Positions 1 through 7,761 of a stretch of DNA of 26,257 bases are shown here, one piece after another. Made by a program: the position numbers and the translations under genes. The number at the start of each line of letters is the position of its first letter. The stretch's first letter is position 1. The stretch comes from Alistipes sp. GTDB taxonomy: Bacteria > Bacteroidota > Bacteroidia > Bacteroidales > Rikenellaceae. The notes beneath the pieces were generated by a model that did no database searches, was not told the DNA's origin, and worked only from the letters and a program-made list of their open reading frames with translations. The DNA is taken from assembly GCA_019422485.1 (NCBI GenBank), contig JAHZDG010000006.1, positions 22,765 to 49,021 of the forward strand. Reading direction: 5' to 3'.

Positions 1-1043
1 ATGTGTTGGGCGACTTTGCGATGAGCCTGCAGGTAGGCGGCAATGTAACACCGGAACAGACCGAGGTTGTTGACGAAGGGACTGGTATTGGTTCGTGCTG
101 AAATTTCGGACATGGTATCTGCGACCGGAGCGATCCAGGGATGCCGTTTCAGGGTTTCGATCTGGGCCTCGTTGAGCGTGTGGATCGAATGGATGTCGAT
201 CAGCAGCGGTCGTTTGAAGCGTCGGCCCGAACCCTCTTCCATGTGTCGCCAGTTGGTGAACGATTCCGATACCAGCGAATAGATTGGAATCATGGTGACG
301 GTTTTGTTCCAGTTCTCAACCTTGACGCTGTTGACGTTGATCTCGGCCACCACCCCGTCAGCTCCTTTCGAGGGCATTTCAATCCAGTCGCCGGGTCGGA
401 TCATGTCCTGTGCCGAAATCTGAATCGAGGCGACAAACCCCAGAATGGTATCTTTGAAGACCAGGGTCAGGATGGCGGCTGAAGCACCTAAGCCGACCAG
501 CAGTTGAGTGGGGTCCTTGTGGATGATGATGGAGATGATGATGATACCGGCCACGACATATACCACGATCATGATGGCCTGAATGATGCTTTTGATCGAT
601 TTGCGTTTAGCGGCCGGTTTGGTGTTGTAGATGTCGTGGAGGGCGTCCATGAACGATCCGATCAGCAGGGCGCTCATGACGACCAGATAGATGCGCAGGA
701 TGAGTTGCAGGGTGTCGATGATGGCCGGGGCGTATCCGGCGAAGATGATGCGGGCGGTTCCCAGTAAGGTTCCGCCGATGATCATCAGGATCATTCGGCT
801 AAAGAATTTCCGTTGGAGCAGGAAGTCGTCCCAAAGGGTTTTGGTTCGTTTGACAGCCAGGTGGATGACTGAGGTGAGCAGGCGGGTGCCGAGCCGTTTG
901 AGGATCCAGGCCAACAGGGCCAAAATGCCGCAGGCGATGATAAAGGTGATCAGGTCGGAGACGATTTGTGAACAACCGATTTGGATCAGGTAGTTTTCCA
1001 GGTATTGCAGCAGAAAGAATTTGGCTCCGGGGAGGGTTTCCAT
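1..1043 (-). CDS. MscS-family mechanosensitive channel, YbdG-like (3' end cut by window)
   Basis: Inner-membrane channel of the small-conductance mechanosensitive family, expected to release solutes on hypo-osmotic shock. Reading from an ATG at 1043 gives 347 open codons to the window edge. Hydrophobic segments lie at about residues 29-48, 82-102, 110-132 and 153-175. The pore-lining TM3 region follows at about 181-209, containing GASAAILTLVFKD, then the MscS beta-domain beginning with the DMIRPGDWIEM stretch (213-223). The long N-terminal membrane part and the sequence after the beta-domain (FTNWRHMEEGSGRR) resemble E. coli YbdG (about 415 residues), so roughly 60-80 C-terminal residues are probably missing. 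It is divergent from secDF and has a promoter core at 1091-1098. The family is clear from the sequence; the YbdG subfamily is my inference. Confidence 0.88.
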   Translation of the reverse strand, partial: METLPGAKFFLLQYLENYLIQIGCSQIVSDLITFIIACGILALLAWILKRLGTRLLTSVIHLAVKRTKTLWDDFLLQRKFFSRMILMIIGGTLLGTARIIFAGYAPAIIDTLQLILRIYLVVMSALLIGSFMDALHDIYNTKPAAKRKSIKSIIQAIMIVVYVVAGIIIISIIIHKDPTQLLVGLGASAAILTLVFKDTILGFVASIQISAQDMIRPGDWIEMPSKGADGVVAEINVNSVKVENWNKTVTMIPIYSLVSESFTNWRHMEEGSGRRFKRPLLIDIHSIHTLNEAQIETLKRHPWIAPVADTMSEISARTNTSPFVNNLGLFRCYIAAYLQAHRKVAQH

Positions 1044-1090
1044 ACTCGAGGGGTATAAAAGTTATCAGAACACGTTGTTAGGCGTGTATG

Positions 1091-1098
1091 CAAATATA
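1091..1098 (-). promoter_or_regulatory. Probable -7 promoter element for the MscS-family gene
   Basis: The minus strand reads TATATTTG, matching the Bacteroidota TAnnTTTG consensus, 48 bases upstream of the channel start codon. No clear -33 TTTG is seen at the usual 19-21 base spacing, so the call rests on the -7 core and its position. Confidence 0.4.
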
Positions 1099-1185
1099 GG
1101 GCTAATTTTGTGCAACGGGAAGCGGATAGGGGAAAGAGTGACGAAAAAAGAGGTGAAAAAAGGGGATTTTTAAGGACTTGAAACT

Positions 1186-1216
1186 GTTGTTATTCTTGAA
1201 AAAATGTGTAGATTTG
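1186..1216 (+). promoter_or_regulatory. Probable secDF promoter
   Basis: TTG at 1186-1188 and TAGATTTG at 1209-1216 are separated by 20 bases, which fits the Bacteroidota -33/-7 arrangement. Transcription would start near 1223, giving a leader of about 55 bases before the secDF ATG at 1278. Confidence 0.5.
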
Positions 1217-1277
1217 CACTCCAAATACAAATTGCTGATCTTAAAAGAATAACGTATATACAAATTTTTTACCAATC

Positions 1278-4274
1278 ATGCAGAATAAAGGTGCAATCAA
1301 ATTTTTGGCGATTGTCTTCGCGATTGCCTGTGCGTACCAGCTTTCCTTTACGCTGGTAACGCGGCACGTCGAGAATCAGGCGGCCAAATATGCGGCCGGA
1401 GATCCGATCAAGGAGCAGAACTACCTGGATTCGGTGAAATCTCAGACCGTGTACAATTTGGGCTTCATCAAGTTCAATTACAAAGAAGTAAAAGAAAAGG
1501 AAATCAACTTGGGTCTGGATCTGCGTGGCGGGATGAACGTCATGCTTGAGATTTCGGTGGAAGATGTGGTTCGCGCTTTGTCTAACGACAGCAAGGATCC
1601 GATTTTCAACCAGGCTTTGGCTCAGGCTCGGGAAGCACAGAAGAGCAGCAGCAGCGATTATATCACGCTGTTCGTGTCGGCTTACGAGCAACTGTCCAAT
1701 GGCGGCCGGTTGAGTTATATTTTCAATACGCCGGAGTTGCGTGAACAGATTACGCCCAACAGCACCAACGAAGAAGTGGTGCAAGTGTTGCGTGATCAGG
1801 CCAACAGCGCCATCGAAAACTCATACAACGTATTGCGTAGCCGTATCGACCGTTTCGGTGTGACCCAGCCCAATATTCAGCGCTTGGAAAACTCGGGACG
1901 TATTTTGGTGGAACTTCCGGGTGTAAAGGAACCGGAACGTGTACGCAAACTGTTGCAGGGGACGGCCAGCTTGGAATTCTGGGCAACCTATGACAACACC
2001 GAGATCTATCCGATCCTGATGCAGGCCAATACGGTGATTCGCGATTTGGCTGAAGCCGGTCAGGTAGTGATCGAAGATACCGTGGTGACCGAAGAAGAGA
2101 TTCCGGGTACCGATTCGATGTTGGTGGAAGAAAATACCCTGGTTGCACAGCTCGACAGCCTCAAACCGGGTGAAACGGCTGACGAAGCCGCTATGGAAGC
2201 TCAGTTCCCGCTCTTTGCCAAACTGAGTCCGGTTGCTGATCCGCAAAGCGGTCAGGTAGGAGTAGGTCCGGTTATCGGACACGCTCTGTCGTTTGATACG
2301 GTTGCTGTCAACAAATATTTGAACTTGCCGCAGGTACGTGCTTTGCTGCCTCGCGATATCAAACTGATGTGGGGGATCAAACCGATCGACCCGGCAGAAA
2401 CCATTTATGAACTCTATGCCATCAAGGCCAATACCCGTGATGGAAAAGCTCCGCTGGACGGGGGTGTTGTGGTAGAAGCTCGTGAAGAATATGCACAACA
2501 AGGGGCTGCGGCAGAAGTCAGCATGGTCATGAGTGCTACCGGAGCGCATACTTGGGCTCGTATGACGGCCGACAACGTAGGTCGCAGCATCGCCATCGTA
2601 TTGGATGGTTATGTATATTCGGCTCCTCGGGTTAATCAGGAAATTACCGGTGGTCGTTCTTCGATTTCGGGGAACTTCACCATCAACGAAGCCCGTGACT
2701 TGGCCAACGTGCTGAAATCCGGTAAACTGCCGGCTCCGGCCCGCATTATTCAGGATACCGTAGTAGGTCCTTCGCTGGGTCAGGAATCGATCAACGCAGG
2801 GATGAGTTCGTTCCTGTTGGCCTTCGTGCTGGTGTTGATCTATATGATCTTCTTCTATCATACGGGTGGGGGTGTCGCTTCGATCGCTTTGATCTGCAAC
2901 CTCTTCTTCTTGTTAGGTGTCTTGGTTTCCTTCGGAGCCGTATTGACGCTGCCGGGTATCGCCGGGATCGTGTTGACGATGGGGATGGCCGTGGATGCCA
3001 ACGTCATTATTTACGAACGAATCAAGGAAGAGTTGCGAGCCGGGAAGGGCTTGTCGCTATCCATTACAGAAGGGTATAAGAACGCGATGTCCGCCATTAT
3101 CGACGGTAACGTGACGACCTTGATTACCGGTATCGTGCTGTTTATCTTCGGGACGGGTCCTGTACAAGGTTTCGCCACCACGTTGATCATCGGGATCATC
3201 ACTTCGTTGTTTACCTCGATTTTCATCACTCGCATTATTTTTGCAGCCATGCTGGCCAAGGGTCGCAAGATCCGTTTCTCGAGCCGTCTGACCGAAAATT
3301 TCCTTTCCAATACGCACTTCGATTTCATCAAGATGCGTCGGTATACCTACGTTGTATCGGGTACTCTTCTGTTGATTACCTTTATTTCTCTGGCCGTTCG
3401 TGGTATGAGCTATGGGGTTGACTTCTCGGGAGGTCGTGCTTATGTGATCCGTTTCGATCAACCTGTAACGGCTACACAGGTTCGTAATGCTCTGGAACCG
3501 GTCTTTGGGGACAGCGGTTACGAAGTAAAACAGTTCGGTCGTGACAATCAGATGCGTATCGTTACCCAATACAAATACCAGGATGACGGTGACAACGTAA
3601 CGGCCGAAATCAACGAAATGTTCTACAAGGCATTGGAACCGTTGATGGCAAGTCGCCTGACCGCCGATCAGTTTATGACGACTCAGGATAGTCCTTACGG
3701 GATCATCAGTTCCGACAAGGTGGGTCCGAGTGTGGCTCACGACATCAAAGTCAATTCGGTGATCGCCGTGTTGTTCAGTTTGTTGGCTATCGCGATTTAT
3801 ATTGTGATTCGCTTCAAACGTTGGCAGTGGGGTGTGGGTAGTGTGGTTGCCCTGTTGCACGATTCCCTGTTGACGATCGGTCTGTTCTCGGTATTCCATG
3901 GCATTCTGCCCTTTAATATGGATGTGGACCAGTCGTTCATTGCAGCCATCCTGACGATTATCGGTTACTCCATCAACGATACGGTGGTGATCTTCGACCG
4001 TATCCGCGAATACCAGCGTGATTATCCGAAACGTCGCATGCGCGATAACATCAATAACGCTATCAATAGTACGTTGGCCCGTACCGTCAATACGACGGGT
4101 ACGACGGTAGTCGTTCTGTTGGCGATCTTCCTCTTCGGTGGTGAAGTGATCCGCGGGTTTGTATGTGCTCTGTTGTTCGGGGTAATTGCCGGTTCGTTCT
4201 CGACGATCTTCGTCGCTACGCCGGTGGCATACGACCTGATGAAACGCACCAAAGAACAGGACGAAAAGAAATAA
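1278..4274 (+). CDS. secDF: Protein translocase subunit SecDF (fused SecD-SecF)
   Basis: Inner-membrane accessory of the SecYEG translocon that uses the proton gradient to help pull secreted proteins across the membrane. At 998 residues it is a natural SecD-SecF fusion, the usual form in Bacteroidota. The SecD half has an N-terminal membrane segment (about 8-25), the GLDLRGG motif at 79-85, a long periplasmic P1 region, and a segment with VLDGYVYSAPRVNQEITGG leading into a six-helix membrane bundle that starts near residue 512. The SecF half begins near residue 680, with its GVDFSGG motif at 713-719, followed by VGPSVAHDIKVNS and a second membrane bundle. The reading frame is continuous across the junction. 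The ATG at 1278 starts with a short basic stretch and a membrane helix, as expected. It is flanked by its own promoter and a strong terminator, so it is probably monocistronic. Confidence 0.97.
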   Translation: MQNKGAIKFLAIVFAIACAYQLSFTLVTRHVENQAAKYAAGDPIKEQNYLDSVKSQTVYNLGFIKFNYKEVKEKEINLGLDLRGGMNVMLEISVEDVVRALSNDSKDPIFNQALAQAREAQKSSSSDYITLFVSAYEQLSNGGRLSYIFNTPELREQITPNSTNEEVVQVLRDQANSAIENSYNVLRSRIDRFGVTQPNIQRLENSGRILVELPGVKEPERVRKLLQGTASLEFWATYDNTEIYPILMQANTVIRDLAEAGQVVIEDTVVTEEEIPGTDSMLVEENTLVAQLDSLKPGETADEAAMEAQFPLFAKLSPVADPQSGQVGVGPVIGHALSFDTVAVNKYLNLPQVRALLPRDIKLMWGIKPIDPAETIYELYAIKANTRDGKAPLDGGVVVEAREEYAQQGAAAEVSMVMSATGAHTWARMTADNVGRSIAIVLDGYVYSAPRVNQEITGGRSSISGNFTINEARDLANVLKSGKLPAPARIIQDTVVGPSLGQESINAGMSSFLLAFVLVLIYMIFFYHTGGGVASIALICNLFFLLGVLVSFGAVLTLPGIAGIVLTMGMAVDANVIIYERIKEELRAGKGLSLSITEGYKNAMSAIIDGNVTTLITGIVLFIFGTGPVQGFATTLIIGIITSLFTSIFITRIIFAAMLAKGRKIRFSSRLTENFLSNTHFDFIKMRRYTYVVSGTLLLITFISLAVRGMSYGVDFSGGRAYVIRFDQPVTATQVRNALEPVFGDSGYEVKQFGRDNQMRIVTQYKYQDDGDNVTAEINEMFYKALEPLMASRLTADQFMTTQDSPYGIISSDKVGPSVAHDIKVNSVIAVLFSLLAIAIYIVIRFKRWQWGVGSVVALLHDSLLTIGLFSVFHGILPFNMDVDQSFIAAILTIIGYSINDTVVIFDRIREYQRDYPKRRMRDNINNAINSTLARTVNTTGTTVVVLLAIFLFGGEVIRGFVCALLFGVIAGSFSTIFVATPVAYDLMKRTKEQDEKK

Positions 4275-4290
4275 TTCGGTCTTGTCCGAA

Positions 4291-4336
4291 ATGAAAAACG
4301 GCAGTCGCATTTGCGATTGCCGTTTTTCATTATTTT
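4291..4336 (+). terminator. Rho-independent terminator after secDF
   Basis: The arms 4291-4308 and 4313-4330 form an 18-bp stem with one G-U pair around a 4-base ATTT loop. They end in a T-rich tract and a following TATTTTATT. It lies 17 bases after the secDF stop. The right arm also overlaps the cdaA -33 element. Confidence 0.88.
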
Positions 4337-4346
4337 ATTACCTTTG
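4317..4346 (+). promoter_or_regulatory. Probable cdaA promoter, overlapping the secDF terminator
   Basis: TTG at 4317-4319 and TACCTTTG at 4339-4346 have a 19-base spacer, a very good fit to the Bacteroidota consensus. The -33 element lies inside the right arm of the secDF terminator hairpin. Transcription would start near 4353, about 15 bases before the first ATG at 4368. Confidence 0.6.
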
Positions 4347-4367
4347 TTATTATAAATTTTCCGGCTT

Positions 4368-5147
4368 ATGGGCTTTATCCACATGACTCTGATCGATTTG
4401 ATCGATATCGTGGTGGTGGCGGCGATCCTTTTCCAGATTTACCGTCTCACCCGGGGGACGAATGCTCTGCGGATTGTAGTGGGCATCCTGATGGTCTATC
4501 TGTTGTGGATTCTGGTGCGCCTGCTCAAAATGGAGCTGCTGAGCATGATTTTGGGACAGATCATCGGGGTGGGAGTGATTGCCCTGATTGTCGTTTTCCA
4601 GCCGGAAGTGAGACGTTTCCTGCTGCTGTTGGGAACGCAGTATGCGCGACGGAAAAATACGATATTCGGCCGTTTTTTCAAGTCTCGTGATCCGGAAGTC
4701 CGTTTGGAATGGATCGATCCGGTGGTGGAGGCCTGCAAGGATATGGCAGCCACTTATACCGGTGCTTTGATTGTGATTCAGCGTTCGGTCAACCTGACTC
4801 CTTTTACCGATCGGGGTGTGTATATCGATGCCAAAATCTCGGCACCGCTGATCAAGAATATCTTTTTTAAAAATTCTCCGTTGCATGACGGGGCGATTGT
4901 CTTGGCGAACGAACGGATCGTGGCGGCCAAATGTATGCTGCCTTCTACGGAGAAGGAGGTCGTTCCGGCGGAATTCGGGACCCGACATCGGGCGGCATTG
5001 GGTGTTTCGGAGATTACCGATGCGTTGGTGATTGTCGTTTCGGAAGAACGGGGAACGATTTCGGTAGCCCGAAAAGGGCATATTCGTCAGGATTTGAACC
5101 CTATGCAGTTGCGCGTTCATTTGCGGAAGATTATTTCCATGTCGTAA
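4368..5147 (+). CDS. cdaA: Diadenylate cyclase CdaA (DacA), c-di-AMP synthase
   Basis: Membrane-bound enzyme that condenses two ATP to cyclic di-AMP, a second messenger linked to potassium, osmotic and cell-wall homeostasis. The 259-residue protein has three N-terminal membrane helices (about 10-28, 34-53, 57-78), a linker, then a DAC domain from about residue 100. Both catalytic signature motifs are visible: DGA at 174-176 (in LHDGAIV) and RHRAA at 206-210 (in FGTRHRAALG). Length and layout match the CdaA/YbbP class rather than DisA or CdaS. The first ATG (4368) is used here; an ATG at 4383 would also leave the first helix intact. It appears to be transcribed alone from a promoter at 4317-4346. 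No CdaR or GlmM gene, frequent cdaA neighbours in Firmicutes, is in the window. Confidence 0.96.
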   Translation: MGFIHMTLIDLIDIVVVAAILFQIYRLTRGTNALRIVVGILMVYLLWILVRLLKMELLSMILGQIIGVGVIALIVVFQPEVRRFLLLLGTQYARRKNTIFGRFFKSRDPEVRLEWIDPVVEACKDMAATYTGALIVIQRSVNLTPFTDRGVYIDAKISAPLIKNIFFKNSPLHDGAIVLANERIVAAKCMLPSTEKEVVPAEFGTRHRAALGVSEITDALVIVVSEERGTISVARKGHIRQDLNPMQLRVHLRKIISMS

Positions 5148-5208
5148 CATCGCCCCCTGATTGGCTGAATAACCGGCCCCTGCCTCTGTGATCCTGTCGT
5201 GAAATTGC

Positions 5209-5216
5209 TATCTTTG
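5209..5216 (+). promoter_or_regulatory. Probable -7 element for the DUF5672 gene
   Basis: TATCTTTG matches TAnnTTTG and lies 62 bases before the ATG at 5279. Upstream, TCTG at 5185-5188 is a weak -33 candidate at about 20 bases. This suggests the gene has its own promoter instead of being read from cdaA. Confidence 0.45.
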
Positions 5217-5278
5217 TGCTTGTTGATGATCTCGGATGAAGAGATCGCTTTGTTGATCCGGTTGAATCTTGCATATAT

Positions 5279-6073
5279 ATGGCTTCTGCAGTTATAGTTA
5301 TTCCGGTTTATAAAACCTCTCTTTCCGAAGATGAACGGGCGTCGTTGTCCCGTTGTTTTTCCGTTTTGAAACGTTATCCGATCGTTTATATGGCTCCGGA
5401 AGGGTTGGATCTGGAACCGCTGACACAGTCTTTTCCCCCGATGCGGGTCGAACGTTTTGCGGCCTCTTATTTTGCCAGCAAAGTGTCGTATAATGCACTG
5501 ATGTTGTCACCGGAGTTCTATGAACGTTTCTCGGCTTGGGAATATCTGTTGTTGTATCAGCTGGATGCCTGGGTGTTTCGGGATGATCTGTCGATGTGGC
5601 TCGATCGGGGATATGATTATGTTGGCGCGCCGTGGCCGATTCGTCCCATCTACCGTCACCCGCTTTATAAGTTTTGTTCGGCACTGAAAACCCGTATGAT
5701 GTCGGCCGACAAAACCGCTGATGACCGGCATGCCTGTCGCGGTCGGGTTGGAAACGGAGGATTTTCGTTGAGACGGACGCGGACGATAGCCGAATTGTTG
5801 CGTCGTCATGCCGATCGGGTGGACTATTATGTGCAGCGCTCCTCTTTTCCCCGTTATTACGAGGATGTATTTTTTGCGGTAGAGGCGCCTCGTTTGGAAG
5901 CTGATTTTAAAACGCCGACCCTGGAGGAGGCTTTGGCGTTTGCCTTCGATACGTATCCTGCCTTGTGCTACCGTCTCAATGGACATCAGCTGCCCTTCGG
6001 TTGTCATGGGTTCAACAAACGGAAATCACGGGCTTTCTGGAAGAAACAGGGGCTTCCTTCCTTGCGTTCCTGA
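5279..6073 (+). CDS. DUF5672 family protein, possible glycan-related transferase
   Basis: A 264-residue soluble protein without signal peptide or membrane helix. It opens with a VIVIPVYK strand typical of glycosyltransferase-like folds. It carries the conserved DUF5672 blocks: LLYQLDAWVF (about 91-100), GYDYVGAPWP (111-120) and RVGNGGFSLRR (156-166). The LDAWVF acidic position could play the role of a metal-binding DxD motif, but that is my inference, because the family's activity is not established to my knowledge. Members often occur near LPS, capsule or O-glycan genes; here the gene stands alone between cdaA and the ilv operon and gives no pathway context. The ATG at 5279 is chosen because VIVIPVYK begins five residues later. 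It ends just before a bidirectional terminator at 6107-6145. Confidence 0.82.
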   Translation: MASAVIVIPVYKTSLSEDERASLSRCFSVLKRYPIVYMAPEGLDLEPLTQSFPPMRVERFAASYFASKVSYNALMLSPEFYERFSAWEYLLLYQLDAWVFRDDLSMWLDRGYDYVGAPWPIRPIYRHPLYKFCSALKTRMMSADKTADDRHACRGRVGNGGFSLRRTRTIAELLRRHADRVDYYVQRSSFPRYYEDVFFAVEAPRLEADFKTPTLEEALAFAFDTYPALCYRLNGHQLPFGCHGFNKRKSRAFWKKQGLPSLRS

Positions 6074-6106
6074 CCTTTGTCAGTGCCATATTTCTGTTAA
6101 TTTTCG

Positions 6107-6145
6107 ACAAAAAAGAGCAGCCTCTGTGAGGCTGCTCTTTTTTGT
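6107..6145. terminator. Bidirectional terminator between DUF5672 gene and ilvC
   Basis: Arms 6107-6124 and 6128-6145 form a perfect 18-bp stem with a TGT loop. A-run and T-run ends give a U-tract in both directions. It lies between convergent genes: 33 bases after the DUF5672 stop and 13 bases beyond the ilvC stop. Confidence 0.9.
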
Positions 6146-6158
6146 TCTCGGAAGAGCT

Positions 6159-7211
6159 TTATTTTTTGTTGCGTTCCGGGCGCAGTTCACGAACCGTAGC
6201 TCCGGCTTGCCACATTTCGCTTTCACGCAACTCTTTGAGTTCGGCTTCCAGACCGGCACGGTAGTCGGGTTTGCTGTTGGCGTCGATCGAACGTTGAGCT
6301 TCGTTCCCGCAGGCGACTTCGGCATACAGTTTCCGGAAAACGGGCAGGGTAGCGTCGCGGAACGGTTTCCACCAATCCAAGGCCCCGCGTTGAGCGGTGG
6401 TCGAGCAGTTGGCGTACATCCAGTCCATCCCGTTTTCGGCGACCAACGGCATAAGACTCTGGGTCAGCTCTTCGATGGTTTCATTGAACGCTTCCGAAGG
6501 GGTGTGACCGTTTTCACGCAATACCTGATATTGAGCGGCAAACAACCCTTGGATAGCGCCCATCAAGGTACCGCGTTCGCCGGTCAGGTCGGAGTATACT
6601 TCTTTTTCAAAAGTGGTTTCGAACAGGTAGCCCGATCCGATCCCGATACCCAGGGCAATGACCCGATCCCAGGCTTTCCCCGTTGCATCTTGCAGAATAG
6701 CATAGCTGGAGTTCAGTCCGCGGCCTTCGAGGAACAGACGGCGCAGGGAAGTCCCCGAACCTTTGGGTGCCACCAGGATAACATCCACGTCTTTGGGCGG
6801 AACGATGCCGGTCCGTTCGGCGTAGGTGGCTCCGAATCCGTGCGAGAAATAGAGGGCTTTCCCGGGGGTCAGGTGTTTTTTGACGGTAGGCCAGAGTGCG
6901 ATCTGAGCGGCGTCGGAAAGCAGGTATTGAATAATGGTCCCGCGTTGGCAGGCTTCTTCGATTTCAAACAGCGTTTCGCCAGGAACCCATCCGTCTGCGA
7001 CGGCTTTGTCCCAGCTTTTGGAGTTTTTGCGTTGGCCGACGATCACTTTGAACCCGTTGTCTTTAAGGTTGAGCGACTGCCCGGGGCCCTGAACCCCGTA
7101 GCCGAGTACGGCGATGGTTTCACCTTTGAGTGTGTCGAGCGCTTGGCTCAGGGGGAACTCTTCACGTGTAACGACGTTTTCTTCTACTCCCCCAAAATTC
7201 ATCTTTGCCAT
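6159..7211 (-). CDS. ilvC: Ketol-acid reductoisomerase
   Basis: Second enzyme of the isoleucine/valine pathway. It isomerises and reduces 2-acetolactate or 2-aceto-2-hydroxybutyrate to the dihydroxy acid using NAD(P)H and Mg2+. The 350-residue protein has a Rossmann motif GYGVQGPGQ at 37-45 and a cofactor-loop region GQRKNSKSW (59-67). A conserved HG in YFSHGFG has H124, and the metal-binding D208 and E212 lie in SDLTGERG. The C-terminal helical domain includes ANCSTTAQRGALDWW. The length fits class I (short) enzymes as found in Bacteroidota. The arginine and serine in the cofactor loop suggest NADPH preference, which is inference. It is the last gene of ilvD-ilvB-ilvN-ilvC, starting 21 bases after ilvN and ending at the 6107-6145 terminator. 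Confidence 0.97.
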   Translation of the reverse strand: MAKMNFGGVEENVVTREEFPLSQALDTLKGETIAVLGYGVQGPGQSLNLKDNGFKVIVGQRKNSKSWDKAVADGWVPGETLFEIEEACQRGTIIQYLLSDAAQIALWPTVKKHLTPGKALYFSHGFGATYAERTGIVPPKDVDVILVAPKGSGTSLRRLFLEGRGLNSSYAILQDATGKAWDRVIALGIGIGSGYLFETTFEKEVYSDLTGERGTLMGAIQGLFAAQYQVLRENGHTPSEAFNETIEELTQSLMPLVAENGMDWMYANCSTTAQRGALDWWKPFRDATLPVFRKLYAEVACGNEAQRSIDANSKPDYRAGLEAELKELRESEMWQAGATVRELRPERNKK

Positions 7212-7232
7212 AATGGTGGATTTTTAGATGGG

Positions 7233-7757
7233 TTATTGTGTTATGATTTGATTGGCTAAGTTTTGTTCCCAGGGTTCGCGGTGCAGGACCACGGTGCCTG
7301 AGCGGGTGAATTCTTGCAACAGTTCCTGTCGTTCGAATTCTTGGCGCATCTGTTCGATTTCGTCACGGGTTCCGGTTTTTTCCACCACGACGAACAACGG
7401 GTTGATTTCGATGATGCGGGCGTTCCATTCGCGGACGATCCGGTCGGTAGCTCCGTTTTGGCGGAACAGTTTGGTCGAGATCTTATATAAGGCGATTTCC
7501 TGGGTGATCAGTTCTTCGTTGGTATAATATTCCACCTGGATCACGTCGATGATGTTGCGCAGCTGTTTGTCCAGTTTATCAATTGTCTCGGCGGTGGTAA
7601 AGGCCGAGATAACGAACATACTGATTCCTTTGATGGAAGATTCGGAGACTTTCAGGCTCTCGATATTGATTTTTCGTCGCAGATAAAGGGCGGTGATCCG
7701 GTTGAGCACCCCGATTTGGTTTTCGGTGAATGCGATGACGATATATTCTTTGACCAT
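7233..7757 (-). CDS. ilvN: Acetolactate synthase small (regulatory) subunit
   Basis: Regulatory partner of IlvB; it raises activity and normally confers valine feedback inhibition. Starting at the ATG at 7757 gives 174 residues, typical for IlvN/IlvH. The N-terminal ACT domain (about 3-75) contains TENQIGVLNRITALYLRRKINIES with the conserved ligand-binding loop area. The C-terminal domain (about 80-165) holds the IREWNAR-like stretch VREWNARIIEINP. An in-frame ATG at 7859 would add 34 residues, but these overlap ilvB and lack similarity to the family. The 7757 start, 4 bases after the ilvB stop, is therefore preferred and implies translational coupling. The family predicts a heterotetramer with IlvB in the cytoplasm. 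Confidence 0.93.
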   Translation of the reverse strand: MVKEYIVIAFTENQIGVLNRITALYLRRKINIESLKVSESSIKGISMFVISAFTTAETIDKLDKQLRNIIDVIQVEYYTNEELITQEIALYKISTKLFRQNGATDRIVREWNARIIEINPLFVVVEKTGTRDEIEQMRQEFERQELLQEFTRSGTVVLHREPWEQNLANQIITQ

Positions 7758-7761
7758 AATA

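Noticed and set aside
1278..4274. SecD-SecF fusion as a novel gene fusion
   Set aside because: SecDF fusions are normal in Bacteroidota and some Firmicutes, so this is expected.
3057..4310. Open frame of 417 codons opposite secDF
   Set aside because: Rich in His, Arg and Thr as expected from reading the reverse of membrane-protein codons; secDF covers it fully.
5940..7259. Open frame of 439 codons on the plus strand opposite ilvC
   Set aside because: It is a frame shadow: ilvC on the other strand is an unmistakable enzyme over the same bases, and the plus-strand translation has no recognisable motif.
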